In this document: piece after piece, positions 7,717 to 16,903 of the stretch | Layout: the number at the start of each line of letters is the position of its first letter | Position numbering within the stretch: position 1 is the first letter of the stretch | From: Glaciecola sp041380235 | GTDB taxonomy: Bacteria; Pseudomonadota; Gammaproteobacteria; Enterobacterales; Alteromonadaceae | NCBI RefSeq assembly: GCF_041380235.1 | Contig: NZ_JBGIYY010000002.1 | Span: forward strand, 1-64,000 | DNA length: 64,000 bases | Direction of reading: 5' to 3' | Notes under the pieces: generated by a model | The model's database searches: none | Seen by the model: only the letters and a program-made list of their open reading frames with translations | Told to the model about the DNA's origin: nothing | Made by a program: the position numbers and the translations under genes

Positions 7717-8118
7717 ATGCAAAATCCATTTCAACGCTTAGATAACGCACTTCGAAAAAGTCACGTGAATAAGCGGAATGAACCAAGTAAGTTTGTGGCA
7801 ATGTACGAAATGATTACTTTTCTGCTAGTCATACCAAGTATTTTAGTTTTTCAAATTGGGTTTGTTTTCGTGGTAATTAACATCTGGATATCATCACAAA
7901 TTGCGAAAAATAGGTTTGTCTTATCAGGTATTTCGATTGTTATTGTAAATTTATTAGCCTTGCCAGTGGCATACTTTTATTGGCTGGGCTTAAACGCCAA
8001 TTTCAGTATAGTTGCCGGTGCAGCATTGTTTATTTCGCTATCACTTACCCTTGCTGGCTTAGTTGCCTTGTATACTCAAAAAACACGTCAAGAGCTGAGT
8101 AAAACTGCTAAAAAATAG
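7717..8118 (+). CDS. small membrane protein, 133 aa
   Basis: The N-terminal polar segment (about 25 residues, rich in Lys, Arg and Asn) is followed by four hydrophobic stretches (about 29-50, 53-72, 77-95 and 99-122) and a basic tail. It begins with ATG 7717 immediately after the attC-like core that truncates the ParE remnant. It is the last rightward gene of the left accessory region; beyond it the chromosome-type genes begin on the other strand. I do not recognise the family. Confidence 0.6.
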   Translation: MQNPFQRLDNALRKSHVNKRNEPSKFVAMYEMITFLLVIPSILVFQIGFVFVVINIWISSQIAKNRFVLSGISIVIVNLLALPVAYFYWLGLNANFSIVAGAALFISLSLTLAGLVALYTQKTRQELSKTAKK

Positions 8119-8212
8119 AAGCGGACTCGTCAGTAAAAACTGCAATATGTTTCAATTCATATCAATGTATTTAGGTGGGGACAAGCGTCTGTGCTCAACA
8201 TTAATTGTCGGG

Positions 8213-9316
8213 TCAACAGTCTGCGACAACCAGCACATTGTTTGTTCTGGTAACTCTGCGCTCAATAACAGTCTGCATTACCTCATAGCCTCCAAGCTCT
8301 TTTAAAAGTGGGTCTACCCTTTGCTTCTCATCGTCGCTCATTGCTTGGTAAACATCTAAAACGCGCTGTAGTTTCCATTGGCTAAATGTGCGTATCACAC
8401 GTTTTTCAGTAACATTGCCAATTTGAAAGCTATGCTCGCCTAAAGCCCTTGGCAGTTTGCTGGCCTTCGGGTTTTGTTCAATCCATTCCTGAACATGTTT
8501 AGCCGTGTCTAACTGCACCGGCCAAAACTCTTTGAATTGCTGCTGCAATAATGGCAACAGTGTTTCAGGAATGCGATCATTTACGCACCATCTGCCTAGC
8601 TGAACGTTGTCTTGATTCATGCGTTCTACCCATTTCACTACATTTGGCGCAAGTCTCTTCATTAGTTTGCCAGATGCAGGGTCTCTATAAAGATGGGCAT
8701 ACATTGGACCGATTAAGCCAAAATCGCCAATGCAAGGCCGTGATCCCAATAAATAATCGTGCCTAGCAAAGTGGGCATCTAGCATAGGCAGTACTTCATT
8801 TTCGTACCAATTTTCAATAGCGGGGATGCTCTTTGGTGTTATCCCTAACATAGGCACAAAGCCTTTAAATTTAGCGCCGGCCTTTTTACCCATTATTCGC
8901 CTAACAAATGCCGGCATATAGGGCATCACGACTTTACCAAACTCTTCATAAATGAAAGGAAAATTGTCGTGGTTCCATCTATAGTGCATAGCAGGTAGCA
9001 GAAGCCATTCGTCGGCCCACATTTCAAATATGGCTGAAACTAAACGTTGTTTAGGGCCTTTTGGAACAGCAGAGCGCAGCGGAAATTCGGCTTCTAATGA
9101 ATCCATAATAACCGAGGTGTCTTGGATGAATTTGTCGGTTGGGGTCCTCAATACGGGTATAAAGCGCACACCCGTTTTAGGAATAATGACCTTTTTATAC
9201 ACGCTTAGTGACGAAAACACTTCATCAAAGGGAATCTGCTTAAAGCGCAAATACGCACGGGTTTTGCCGGTATAGAGTGAGAGTGGGGCGCCGTAAAGGG
9301 TGTAATTATCAGGCAT
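8213..9316 (-). CDS. glutathione S-transferase-like protein
   Basis: Protein of 367 residues. The N-terminus has a thioredoxin-like GST fold (about residues 5-80): YGAPLSLYTGKTRAYL, a Pro in the cis position (FIPVLRTP), and DTSVIMDSLE, the glutathione gamma-Glu-binding motif. An all-helical C-terminal GST domain follows (about 100-240). About 120 extra residues lie beyond it, longer than standard GSTs. ATG 9316 is preferred to the upstream start because of GAAACGGA just before it and because the homology begins there. It follows kynA and kynU on the same strand, but any role in kynurenine breakdown is a guess. Confidence 0.75.
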   Translation of the reverse strand: MPDNYTLYGAPLSLYTGKTRAYLRFKQIPFDEVFSSLSVYKKVIIPKTGVRFIPVLRTPTDKFIQDTSVIMDSLEAEFPLRSAVPKGPKQRLVSAIFEMWADEWLLLPAMHYRWNHDNFPFIYEEFGKVVMPYMPAFVRRIMGKKAGAKFKGFVPMLGITPKSIPAIENWYENEVLPMLDAHFARHDYLLGSRPCIGDFGLIGPMYAHLYRDPASGKLMKRLAPNVVKWVERMNQDNVQLGRWCVNDRIPETLLPLLQQQFKEFWPVQLDTAKHVQEWIEQNPKASKLPRALGEHSFQIGNVTEKRVIRTFSQWKLQRVLDVYQAMSDDEKQRVDPLLKELGGYEVMQTVIERRVTRTNNVLVVADC

Positions 9317-9430
9317 AATATCCGTTTCTTTTTTGAATGGGCCGCTGATACGAATTATGTTCTGAACTACCCAAAAAACTATTAAAGGCAATTGTTGAGC
9401 GGGCGACCTATATACGAATTTAGCTTGCTA

Positions 9431-10615
9431 TTATGAATAGCAAGCTAGCGCTTTTGCAACATCAGTTTGATTATTAATCGCGCTAAACGATAACCTTACC
9501 ACGCCATTGCGCTCATCAAATTTTATATTATGACCAGAAAACGTACTCTTTATTTTCGTCGCTTGGGATATCGGCATTGGCAAGCAAAGGGTTGCGGAGT
9601 GCTTAGGCTTATAGCTAGTAAAATTTATGGCAGAAGCATCAGCGCCCAATTTCAAAAGGCTTTGATAGTGCGCTGGTATCTCATGCTGATATTGCGATAA
9701 GAAGCCATGCATAAGCATCAGGTTATGCTCACGAAATGCCGCTGTGCCAAAACGATTATGCTGATGTATGGCGCTGGCTGCCATTACATATGGCGCAATG
9801 CTGGGTGTCCCGCCCCAAAAACGCATCACACCTTGTGCAGGACTAAAGTGTCTTATGTCGAACTCAAAGGGATTTTCGTGTGAAAACCATGCTAAATGTT
9901 CTGGCATGAGTTCATTGGCTTGTTCGCTGGGAATATATAAAAATGCCGCGCCTGGTCCGCCACTGAGCCATTTTACGCAAGATCCTACCACGCAATCGGC
10001 ACGCCATTGGCTTAAACTGATGGGAATGATCCCAACCGACTGTGCGATATCTACTGCACCAAGTACAGCATTTGCTCTGGCAATCTTCAAGATAGCCTCG
10101 ACATCGCTCAGATAACCGGTGTTTGAATGTGCATGCGTCACTAAGCATGCAAATACATCGGGTAATGCCAGTGCTGATGTCCAAGCATCTAAATCGTTGG
10201 CAGAGCTTGTGACAAAACGCAGTTCCAGGTCATACACATCGCAAAGCCCCTTGACGGCAAAACCAAGAGAGGCAAACGCATCTTGATGCATTAACACAAC
10301 TCTGCGTTGTTTCGAGGGTCTATTTTTACTCACCGCGGCTAACCACTGGCTAAACGCAATCGACACCGAGGGTTGCGGGCAAAAGTCATTGGCATCTGCA
10401 GTGAGCAAGATGCCTAACTCATTATTAAAACGCGTAATTTGCTCAAGCCATGTGGGCCATGCATCACCACCTAGCGCCTGCCAAGGCGTCAAAAACTGTG
10501 TGTTTAAATCATCTTTAGCCGATTTGCACAGAGGGCCAACTGAATGAGCAAGGCAATAGACACCGTCTGGTTTTGCATAAGGCGCTGAGATATCAGCTAC
10601 GCTAAATGTATTCAT
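9431..10615 (-). CDS. kynU: kynureninase (or kynureninase-like class V aminotransferase)
   Basis: PLP-dependent fold-type I enzyme of 394 residues, the normal kynureninase length. The PLP-binding Lys lies in GSCVKWLSGGPGAAFLY, matching the conserved YKYLNxGPG region, and the preceding AVDIAQSVG contains the Asp that contacts the pyridine nitrogen. Kynureninase splits kynurenine to anthranilate and alanine. It sits 33 bp after a tryptophan 2,3-dioxygenase gene on the same strand, so the pair fits tryptophan catabolism. The sequence is divergent in places, so substrate specificity is inferred from context. Confidence 0.85.
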   Translation of the reverse strand: MNTFSVADISAPYAKPDGVYCLAHSVGPLCKSAKDDLNTQFLTPWQALGGDAWPTWLEQITRFNNELGILLTADANDFCPQPSVSIAFSQWLAAVSKNRPSKQRRVVLMHQDAFASLGFAVKGLCDVYDLELRFVTSSANDLDAWTSALALPDVFACLVTHAHSNTGYLSDVEAILKIARANAVLGAVDIAQSVGIIPISLSQWRADCVVGSCVKWLSGGPGAAFLYIPSEQANELMPEHLAWFSHENPFEFDIRHFSPAQGVMRFWGGTPSIAPYVMAASAIHQHNRFGTAAFREHNLMLMHGFLSQYQHEIPAHYQSLLKLGADASAINFTSYKPKHSATLCLPMPISQATKIKSTFSGHNIKFDERNGVVRLSFSAINNQTDVAKALACYS

Positions 10616-10648
10616 GGTCAGTCACTCGTTTTATGCACAACAAAAGCG

Positions 10649-11449
10649 TTACGATTTACCGCTTATAGATGGACGAACTTTACCATATTCGCTGCCCCAT
10701 TTATTGGTCATATGATTACGGATATCCCATAATTTCGGGAAGAAGCGTTTTTTAGCGCCTTCCTGCAGAAGGTCAACAGGCCTGCCTTTTAATGAATCTG
10801 AGCCCAGGCCAATGGAGCGGTGAATTAAAAACAGATGGCGCCACCTAAATAATTGAAACAATTCATCGTATTCAATTAATGCCTCAGCCACGGTGTATTT
10901 CTCGTCGTGAGCATAATGTTCGTCGTAGATATCTTCTATGCTGATTTTACCTTCGTCTAAATAGTGGGTTTCAAAGGCTTTCCATAAATCATTTGGCAGC
11001 TTTAATAGCATTCTAAAACCGGGAGATTCTTGTCCACTGCCGTTGCCCAATTGTAGGCGAATTTGCTGATATTCTTTTGGCGACATAGTCTCTAATACCG
11101 CCAATTGGTCAACCATCATGCGCTGCAGGCGATGTACGCGGCCAAATAGGGTAATCACCCGGTGGCTTTGCTTTTGCTGCATGTACTCAATAATTTCGAC
11201 TAGGGTGAAGGTCATCAGCTTCATCCACAGCTCTTCTACTTGATGCACAATTTGAAACTGCAGTTCGTCGGCGGTGGCTAACTCTTTTAGCGGCTTTTGG
11301 CAGCTCAGTAATTGATCACATTTAAGATAAACACCATAGTCGAGCATGTCGGGGTTTTCGATCATCGCGTAATAAGCGTCTCGCTTAGATATGGTCGTGC
11401 TCTTGCTCGAGGCAGCGTTGTTTTGTTTATTAAGATCGTTATCAAGCAC
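10649..11449 (-). CDS. kynA: tryptophan 2,3-dioxygenase
   Basis: Haem enzyme that opens the indole ring of tryptophan to N-formylkynurenine. About 266 residues from GTG 11449 (AAAGG eight bases before it). The frame stays open to 11548, but the extra part does not look like the family. Visible signatures are LDYGVYLKCDQLLS, FQIVHQVEELWMK with the substrate-gating His, FRWRHLFLI with the likely haem-ligand His, and RFFPKLWDIRN. It is first gene of an apparent kynA-kynU(-GST) operon, with a divergent Lrp-type regulator upstream. No kynurenine formamidase gene is adjacent. Confidence 0.88.
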   Translation of the reverse strand: MLDNDLNKQNNAASSKSTTISKRDAYYAMIENPDMLDYGVYLKCDQLLSCQKPLKELATADELQFQIVHQVEELWMKLMTFTLVEIIEYMQQKQSHRVITLFGRVHRLQRMMVDQLAVLETMSPKEYQQIRLQLGNGSGQESPGFRMLLKLPNDLWKAFETHYLDEGKISIEDIYDEHYAHDEKYTVAEALIEYDELFQLFRWRHLFLIHRSIGLGSDSLKGRPVDLLQEGAKKRFFPKLWDIRNHMTNKWGSEYGKVRPSISGKS

Positions 11450-11539
11450 AGGTATCACCTTTAATGAATATCTTGTGTATAGAGTATCGACTAATTTGAA
11501 AAAACATTGTTGCTTTTCTTTTTGGATAAACGTCGGTAT

Positions 11540-11587
11540 AAAGAACATTAGTTACTTAGTTTCCTAGAAAAAGAAACGATGTTCTTT
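11540..11587. promoter_or_regulatory. divergent control region with inverted repeat AAAGAACAT / ATGTTCTTT
   Basis: Perfect 9-bp inverted halves lie at 11540-11548 and 11579-11587, between the divergent kynA operon and the Lrp-type gene. Lrp/AsnC octamers bind widely spaced palindromic sites. In pseudomonads KynR, a divergent Lrp-type protein, controls kyn genes in response to kynurenine. An operator role here is inference. Confidence 0.45.
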
Positions 11588-11612
11588 AATTGACATAGGC
11601 AATGGCAAAATA

Positions 11613-12071
11613 ATGAAACTGAGCCCTCAAGACAAACACATACTCTCCTTACTTGAGCAGTCGGGGCGAATGTCCTTTTCAGAACTCGCTCAGCAAGTCG
11701 GACTGTCTAAAACGCCCTGTTGGAATCGCGTTAAGGCACTTCAAAAACAAGGTTTGATCACAGGTTATTCAGCGCAGTTAAGTTCAGAAAAATTAGGCTT
11801 AGAGATCCGTGCATTTGTGCACGTAATAGTTAACTTTGAAGCGTCGGATAAGTTTGAACATGCCGTGCTCAAACATCAAAATATTTTGCGCTGCGAGGCC
11901 GTAACAGGTGACTTTGACTATTTGCTAGAAGTGGTCGCAGCGAATATGCAGCGCCTAGACGTGTTGTTGCGACAAGAGCTGTCAAAACTGCCGGGGGTGG
12001 CACGTTTTAGTACATCCATATCCACCCGTGAAGTTAAGCATATTAGCGCCTATATGCCCTTAATAGACTAA
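11613..12071 (+). CDS. kynR: Lrp/AsnC-family regulator, probable KynR
   Basis: Transcription factor of 152 residues, the normal Lrp length. A winged helix-turn-helix occupies residues 5-60: MSFSELAQQVGLSKTPCWNR and the following KALQKQGLI. A RAM ligand-binding domain follows (about 70-145), with EAVTGDFDYLLEV as its signature. It is transcribed away from the kynA operon across a short region containing a perfect inverted repeat. By analogy with pseudomonad KynR it probably activates kyn genes in response to kynurenine. The symbol is assigned from context and could be wrong. Confidence 0.8.
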   Translation: MKLSPQDKHILSLLEQSGRMSFSELAQQVGLSKTPCWNRVKALQKQGLITGYSAQLSSEKLGLEIRAFVHVIVNFEASDKFEHAVLKHQNILRCEAVTGDFDYLLEVVAANMQRLDVLLRQELSKLPGVARFSTSISTREVKHISAYMPLID

Positions 12072-12404
12072 TTTGATTGGTCATCTACGTTAATCTGCAG
12101 CATTTGTGTAGCTAAGCTCGCTCAAATATTCCGTAAAACGATTTAACTTAAGGTGTGGTTCGCATCAAAGAGTATATGTCAGCAATAGCTAATAAGTGCA
12201 GTAAAACTAGGCTTTGTAGGCTTTAGGTTGAATAGACTTTTTTGTAGTATCGCCATGGATAGGCCGATTTCTTATTCGCTTGTAACATTTAGACACACTT
12301 TAGCGCACAAAATGAAGGATGTTTAATCATTCTAGGGGGGCTATACCATCAATAGGCGAGTATACTTAAGCAACAAGTAGCAAATTACATCACAAAGGTT
12401 TTTC
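12072..12404. other. intergenic region upstream of RND operon
   Basis: About 330 bp with no plausible gene. It presumably holds the promoter of the efflux pair. TTGTAACA near 12280 and AT-rich sequence downstream could be promoter elements, but nothing decisive is visible. Confidence 0.4.
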
Positions 12405-13592
12405 ATGGCTAGTGGCATCAAAAAAGTCGGCATCCCCATTATTATCATCTTAGGGGCGATAGCAATTGCCGTTATTTTTGTTATGAACAAAAGCAAACCA
12501 GAAAAGAAAGAGGTCGAAATACCTAAGTTTTTGGTTGATATAAAACCCATTGAATTTAACAACGTAGAATTTCTTGTTTACGCGCAAGGCCCTGTTCAAC
12601 CCAAAAATCAAACCATGCTGAGCGCCCAAGTTAGCGGGCAAGTCGTTAGCATCGCTGATAAGTTTATAGAGGGTGGATTTTTCAAAGAGGGCGACGTGCT
12701 TGTTGAGATTGAGAGTGTTGATTACCAGACAGACTTATTACTAGCTGAAGCCGAAATAGCCAGAGCACAAGCAGCCTTAGACGAAGAAATTGCTCGTGGT
12801 CGTGTGGCTGCAAAAGAATGGAGTTCATTCAATTCGGGCGCGCCACCAGAGTTAGGCTTGCGTAAACCGCAGTTGGCTCGAGAGCAAGCTAATTTGAAAG
12901 CCGCACAGGCAAACCTGCAAAGAGCAAAACGTAATTTAGCCCGCACTAAAATTAGAGCACCGTACGATGGCTTGGTTAAAACCAGAGCAGTCGATTTAGG
13001 CCAGTTTTTACCAATGGGCGGTCAAATTGGTGAGGTTTTTTCTACGGATGTCGCGCAAGTTAGACTGCCCCTTACTGACGATGATGTTGCGTTTATCGGC
13101 AACTTAAACGAAAAACAACCTTTGGTAACACTTTCTGCCGATGTAGCCGGTAAAAAACACTTTTGGGAAGGCCGCTTAGTAAGAGACGAAGCGGTCTTAG
13201 ATGATGCGCGAAGAGTCATCTATGGCGTGGTAGAAGTACAAGACCCATATTTATTAACTCAAGATCAAAACCATCAAAGCAGACTCAAATTTGGACGCTT
13301 TGTCGAAGCCTCGATTACGGGGATTCAAGCGAATAATGTTATTAAGCTGCCACGATTTGTGCTGAGACTAGACGGCACCATACTCACTGTTGACGAAAAC
13401 ATGTCTTTGAAAATAAATATTGTGGAAGTTATGCGAACCGACGAAGACTTTGTTTACATTGGTGGCGGGCTAAATCCGAATCATCAAGTGGTAATGAGCG
13501 CTGTATCTAACCCTTATGATGGCATGCCGGTCAGAACCCTTGCTGATAACAAACTGTCAGAAAACGACTCATCACAAGAGCGCAGCTTATGA
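12405..13592 (+). CDS. RND efflux periplasmic adaptor (membrane fusion protein)
   Basis: HlyD/AcrA-type adaptor of 395 residues. The N-terminal membrane anchor or uncleaved signal is about residues 7-25. It is followed by a barrel-sandwich half (SAQVSGQVVSI), a coiled-coil hairpin rich in Ala and Glu (about 105-175), the second lipoyl half (KIRAPYDGLVKTRAVDLGQF), then beta-barrel and membrane-proximal domains. It links the inner-membrane pump to an outer-membrane channel. The stop overlaps the pump start by 4 bp. No TolC-type gene is adjacent, so the channel must be encoded elsewhere. The substrate is unknown. Confidence 0.92.
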   Translation: MASGIKKVGIPIIIILGAIAIAVIFVMNKSKPEKKEVEIPKFLVDIKPIEFNNVEFLVYAQGPVQPKNQTMLSAQVSGQVVSIADKFIEGGFFKEGDVLVEIESVDYQTDLLLAEAEIARAQAALDEEIARGRVAAKEWSSFNSGAPPELGLRKPQLAREQANLKAAQANLQRAKRNLARTKIRAPYDGLVKTRAVDLGQFLPMGGQIGEVFSTDVAQVRLPLTDDDVAFIGNLNEKQPLVTLSADVAGKKHFWEGRLVRDEAVLDDARRVIYGVVEVQDPYLLTQDQNHQSRLKFGRFVEASITGIQANNVIKLPRFVLRLDGTILTVDENMSLKINIVEVMRTDEDFVYIGGGLNPNHQVVMSAVSNPYDGMPVRTLADNKLSENDSSQERSL

Positions 13593-16500
13593 GCGAACAT
13601 ATAGACACAAAAACAGGCATCATTTCTTGGTTTGCACGGAACTCAGTGGCGGCAAACCTGCTTATGTTTGCGATTATTGTTGGCGGGATTTTTGGTGTTT
13701 TTCGTGTGCAGAAGCAGGTCTTTCCACAGTTTATAATTAATAACGTCATTGTACAGGTGCCGTATTTGGGTGCCGCTCCTCAAGAAGTTGAAGAAGGTGT
13801 GGTCATTAAAATTGAAGAGGCCATTAAAAACCTTGAGGGGATCAAGAAAGTCACCTCGACAGCGCGAGAAGGTTTAGCCAGAGTCAGTATCGAAGTTGAA
13901 GATGGCTACGACGTTCAGAATATGCTCGATGAAGTAAAAGTACAGATAGATGCCATCCCTTCGTTGCCCGCGAATACCGAAAAACCGGTGGTGTTTAGGG
14001 TAAAAGTCCCGCAAGACGTCATGTGGATTTCGGTATACGGCAGTGTTGGCGAACGGCAATTAAAAGAAATGGCTAAATCAATCCGCGACGAAATTGCGAA
14101 TTTGCCCGGGGTTTCAGATGTAACCGTTGCTGGTGCCAGAGACTACGAAGTTTCAATCGAAATTTCAGAAAACGATTTACAAGCCTTTAACTTGACCTTT
14201 GACGAGGTTGTAAGCGCCATCCGTGCCAGCAGCATCGACGTACCTGGCGGCTCCATAAAAGGTGAAAATGGCGATATTTTGCTGCGTGCAAAAGGTCAAG
14301 CTTACACCGCTTGGGAATATGCGAGTATTCCGCTCATCAATAGGCAAGACGGTACTCGATTACTGCTTGGAGACATCGCCAGTATTAATGATGGTTTTGT
14401 AGAAGAGCGTCAATTCTCTTTATTTGACGGTAACCCTGCGACCAGCATACGTGTGCGTGCAGTGGGTGACCAAAACGTGCTGCAGATCTCTAAAAATGTA
14501 AACGCATATTTAGAAAAAAAGCGCGCTGAACTGCCACCAAATGTGAGCGCAGAATCATGGGGAGATGCTTCGTTTTATTTAAGTGAACGCTTAAGCATGA
14601 TGCTATGGAACATGGCTTTTGGCGCGGGCTTGGTGTTTTTAGTACTGTCTTTATTTCTAAAAATTAAATTGGCATTTTGGGTCATCGTTGGCCTGCCGGT
14701 GTGCTTTTTAGGCACTATTATGTTGATGCCGCTAGAGTACATTAACATATCCATCAACATGTTGAGTTTGTTCGGGTTTATTCTCGTGCTGGGGATAGTG
14801 GTAGATGACGCCATTATTATGGGGGAATCGGCATACTCAGAAATAGATAAAAGCGGCCACTCCCTCGATAACGTGATACGAGGCGTAAAACGGGTAGCAA
14901 TGCCTGCGACCTTTGGGGTGTTAACCACCATTGCAGCATTTACACCCATGTTAATGGTATCGGGGACCTTTGGCGTAATTTGGAAAACCATCGGTTTAGT
15001 GGTTATTTTATGTTTAGTATTCTCGCTAATAGAATCGAAATTGATCTTGCCGGCGCATCTGGCCAATATGAAGGTTACGGCTTACGACCCGGATAAGACA
15101 AATTGGTTTCAAAAGAAGCGCGAAGCATTTAACCTTTTAGTAAAGAGCTTTATTGCGAATAAGTACGCGCCATTTTTAGTAAAAGCCATGAAGTATCGTT
15201 ACACAACGTTGGCTAGTTTCCTTGGAGTGTTAATTATCACCGTCGGTCTGTTTGCTGGCGGCTTAGTCAGATTTGTATTTTTCCCGGATATTCCGTCAGA
15301 TTTTATTATTGCTAACGTTGAGATGGAAGCAGGCAGCTCGCTTTCTCAGCGAGACCAGACCATTGAGACCATTATGCGCGCAGCGGTGGATATGAACAAT
15401 GATATAGCAGACGAAACCGGTCAAGGTGTGATTAAGCACTATCTTGCTTTTGATGGTGGCGCGTTAGGCGGCTCGATTTTTATGGAGTTGTCTAAGGCCG
15501 AAGATCGAGAGCTGGATGGAAAGCAAATTGAAGAGCGCTGGCGTCAACAGATCCCAGAAATGGCGGGGGTACGCAGCTTGAGTATTGGCGGCGCTGGCGG
15601 TCCTGGCGGTGGAAATGATTTAGACTTTGAGTTTAGCTCTAGCAATATTCAAGAGCTTGCGGATGTTACTCTTGAGCTGCGCAGCTATTTAGAAGCTTAT
15701 GCCGGCGTAAGTGAGATTAACGATACCTTTAGTGGCGGTAGCGACGAGATTAGACTAGAGGTTAAACCTCAAGCTGAAGCGCTGGGTATTTCATTGGCAC
15801 AGTTGGCACAACAAGTTCGTTACGGCTTCTTCGGTGCTGAGGCGCAGCGCATTCAGCGTGAGGACGAAGAAGTAAAAGTGATGGTGCGTTACCCGCAAGA
15901 CCAACGTAATTCTGTGGGTAACCTTGAGAATATGCGCGTTAGAGCGCCTAATGGCGACGACATTCCATTTAGCCAAGTGGCCGATATTCAGCTTTCAAAA
16001 GGTTATTCAAGCATTATCCGAGTAGATGGCGCTCGCTCTATCACGGTAACCGGCAAAATCAACAAAGAACTCATCGATCCCGGGGTGGTTGTTTCTGAGA
16101 TCACCGATAATGTAATCCCCGAAATTCTATCTCGTTATCCGAATGTCACCTTCAAGCTTCAAGGTAATTCAAGAGAGCAGGGAGAGGCTATGATCTCTTT
16201 AGCCCAAGGATTTGCGTTAGCGATGCTGGCTATCTTTGCATTGATGGCAGTGCCTTTGAAGTCTTACTCACAGCCCTTAATTATTATGTCGGTCATCCCT
16301 TTTGGCATTGTAGGGGCCATTGTCGGTCATGTGGTATTGGGCATGGCAGTCAGTGTGCTGTCAATCTTAGGGATAATTGCGCTAGCGGGTGTGGTAGTCA
16401 ATGATTCATTGATCATGGTGGACTTTGTTAACCGAGCGCGCCGCGAAGGTTACGCAATGATTGATGCTGTAGTAAACGCCGGTACCCAGCGTTTCAGAGC

Positions 16501-16759
16501 AATCGTACTTACATCATTAACGACATTTATGGGCTTGCTTCCAATCATATTTGAAAAGAGCTTACAGGCACAATTTATTATCCCAATGGCGACCTCTTTA
16601 GCCTTTGGTATTTTATTTGCCACGGTCATTACCTTGATTTTGGTTCCAGCGCTGTATTTAGTTTTAGATGATTTTAAGAATGCATTTAGAAGCAAAAAGC
16701 ATCGCATCAATCCAAATTCCTCAGACATCAAAGAAGTAAAACTCGCGAGTGATAGCTGA
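13589..16759 (+). CDS. RND efflux pump inner-membrane subunit (AcrB family)
   Basis: Proton-driven antiporter of 1056 residues, the full RND length. A first membrane helix (about 18-36) leads to the porter domain. Helices TM2-6 lie around 335-480, a second periplasmic loop at about 560-860, and TM8-12 at 870-1030. The TM4 segment GIVVDDAIIMGE carries the paired Asp residues of the proton relay, and TM10 GVVVNDSLIMVDF is its partner. A Gly-rich loop (GGAGGPGGGND) lies in the second periplasmic part. It forms a pump with the upstream adaptor. Export substrate cannot be told from sequence. Confidence 0.93.
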   Translation: MSEHIDTKTGIISWFARNSVAANLLMFAIIVGGIFGVFRVQKQVFPQFIINNVIVQVPYLGAAPQEVEEGVVIKIEEAIKNLEGIKKVTSTAREGLARVSIEVEDGYDVQNMLDEVKVQIDAIPSLPANTEKPVVFRVKVPQDVMWISVYGSVGERQLKEMAKSIRDEIANLPGVSDVTVAGARDYEVSIEISENDLQAFNLTFDEVVSAIRASSIDVPGGSIKGENGDILLRAKGQAYTAWEYASIPLINRQDGTRLLLGDIASINDGFVEERQFSLFDGNPATSIRVRAVGDQNVLQISKNVNAYLEKKRAELPPNVSAESWGDASFYLSERLSMMLWNMAFGAGLVFLVLSLFLKIKLAFWVIVGLPVCFLGTIMLMPLEYINISINMLSLFGFILVLGIVVDDAIIMGESAYSEIDKSGHSLDNVIRGVKRVAMPATFGVLTTIAAFTPMLMVSGTFGVIWKTIGLVVILCLVFSLIESKLILPAHLANMKVTAYDPDKTNWFQKKREAFNLLVKSFIANKYAPFLVKAMKYRYTTLASFLGVLIITVGLFAGGLVRFVFFPDIPSDFIIANVEMEAGSSLSQRDQTIETIMRAAVDMNNDIADETGQGVIKHYLAFDGGALGGSIFMELSKAEDRELDGKQIEERWRQQIPEMAGVRSLSIGGAGGPGGGNDLDFEFSSSNIQELADVTLELRSYLEAYAGVSEINDTFSGGSDEIRLEVKPQAEALGISLAQLAQQVRYGFFGAEAQRIQREDEEVKVMVRYPQDQRNSVGNLENMRVRAPNGDDIPFSQVADIQLSKGYSSIIRVDGARSITVTGKINKELIDPGVVVSEITDNVIPEILSRYPNVTFKLQGNSREQGEAMISLAQGFALAMLAIFALMAVPLKSYSQPLIIMSVIPFGIVGAIVGHVVLGMAVSVLSILGIIALAGVVVNDSLIMVDFVNRARREGYAMIDAVVNAGTQRFRAIVLTSLTTFMGLLPIIFEKSLQAQFIIPMATSLAFGILFATVITLILVPALYLVLDDFKNAFRSKKHRINPNSSDIKEVKLASDS

Positions 16760-16803
16760 GTGAGGGTAAAGTATTTGAGCACGTAACAGTTGCTTTAAAA
16801 ATC

Positions 16804-16833
16804 AAAGGTCAGTTTATATAACTGGCCTTTTTT
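16804..16833 (+). terminator. rho-independent terminator after RND operon
   Basis: Stem AAAGGTCAGTT (16804-16814) pairs with AACTGGCCTTT (16820-16830), with one G-T pair, then a T-run. It lies 45 bp after the pump stop codon. Confidence 0.85.
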
Positions 16834-16903
16834 ATATCACTTTGACGAACTTAAATGTTGCTGCTAAGGCAATCAAGAATGCAGCTAATAGCGCAAATAT
16901 ATG

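Noticed and set aside
11450..11548. Longer N-terminus of tryptophan 2,3-dioxygenase from ATG 11548
   Set aside because: The first 33 residues do not resemble the family and overlap the inverted repeat in the control region. GTG 11449 with AAAGG is a better start.
14575..15066. Long minus-strand open frame inside the RND pump gene
   Set aside because: It is a shadow of the pump coding sequence with no ribosome site; the plus-strand frame has all family motifs.
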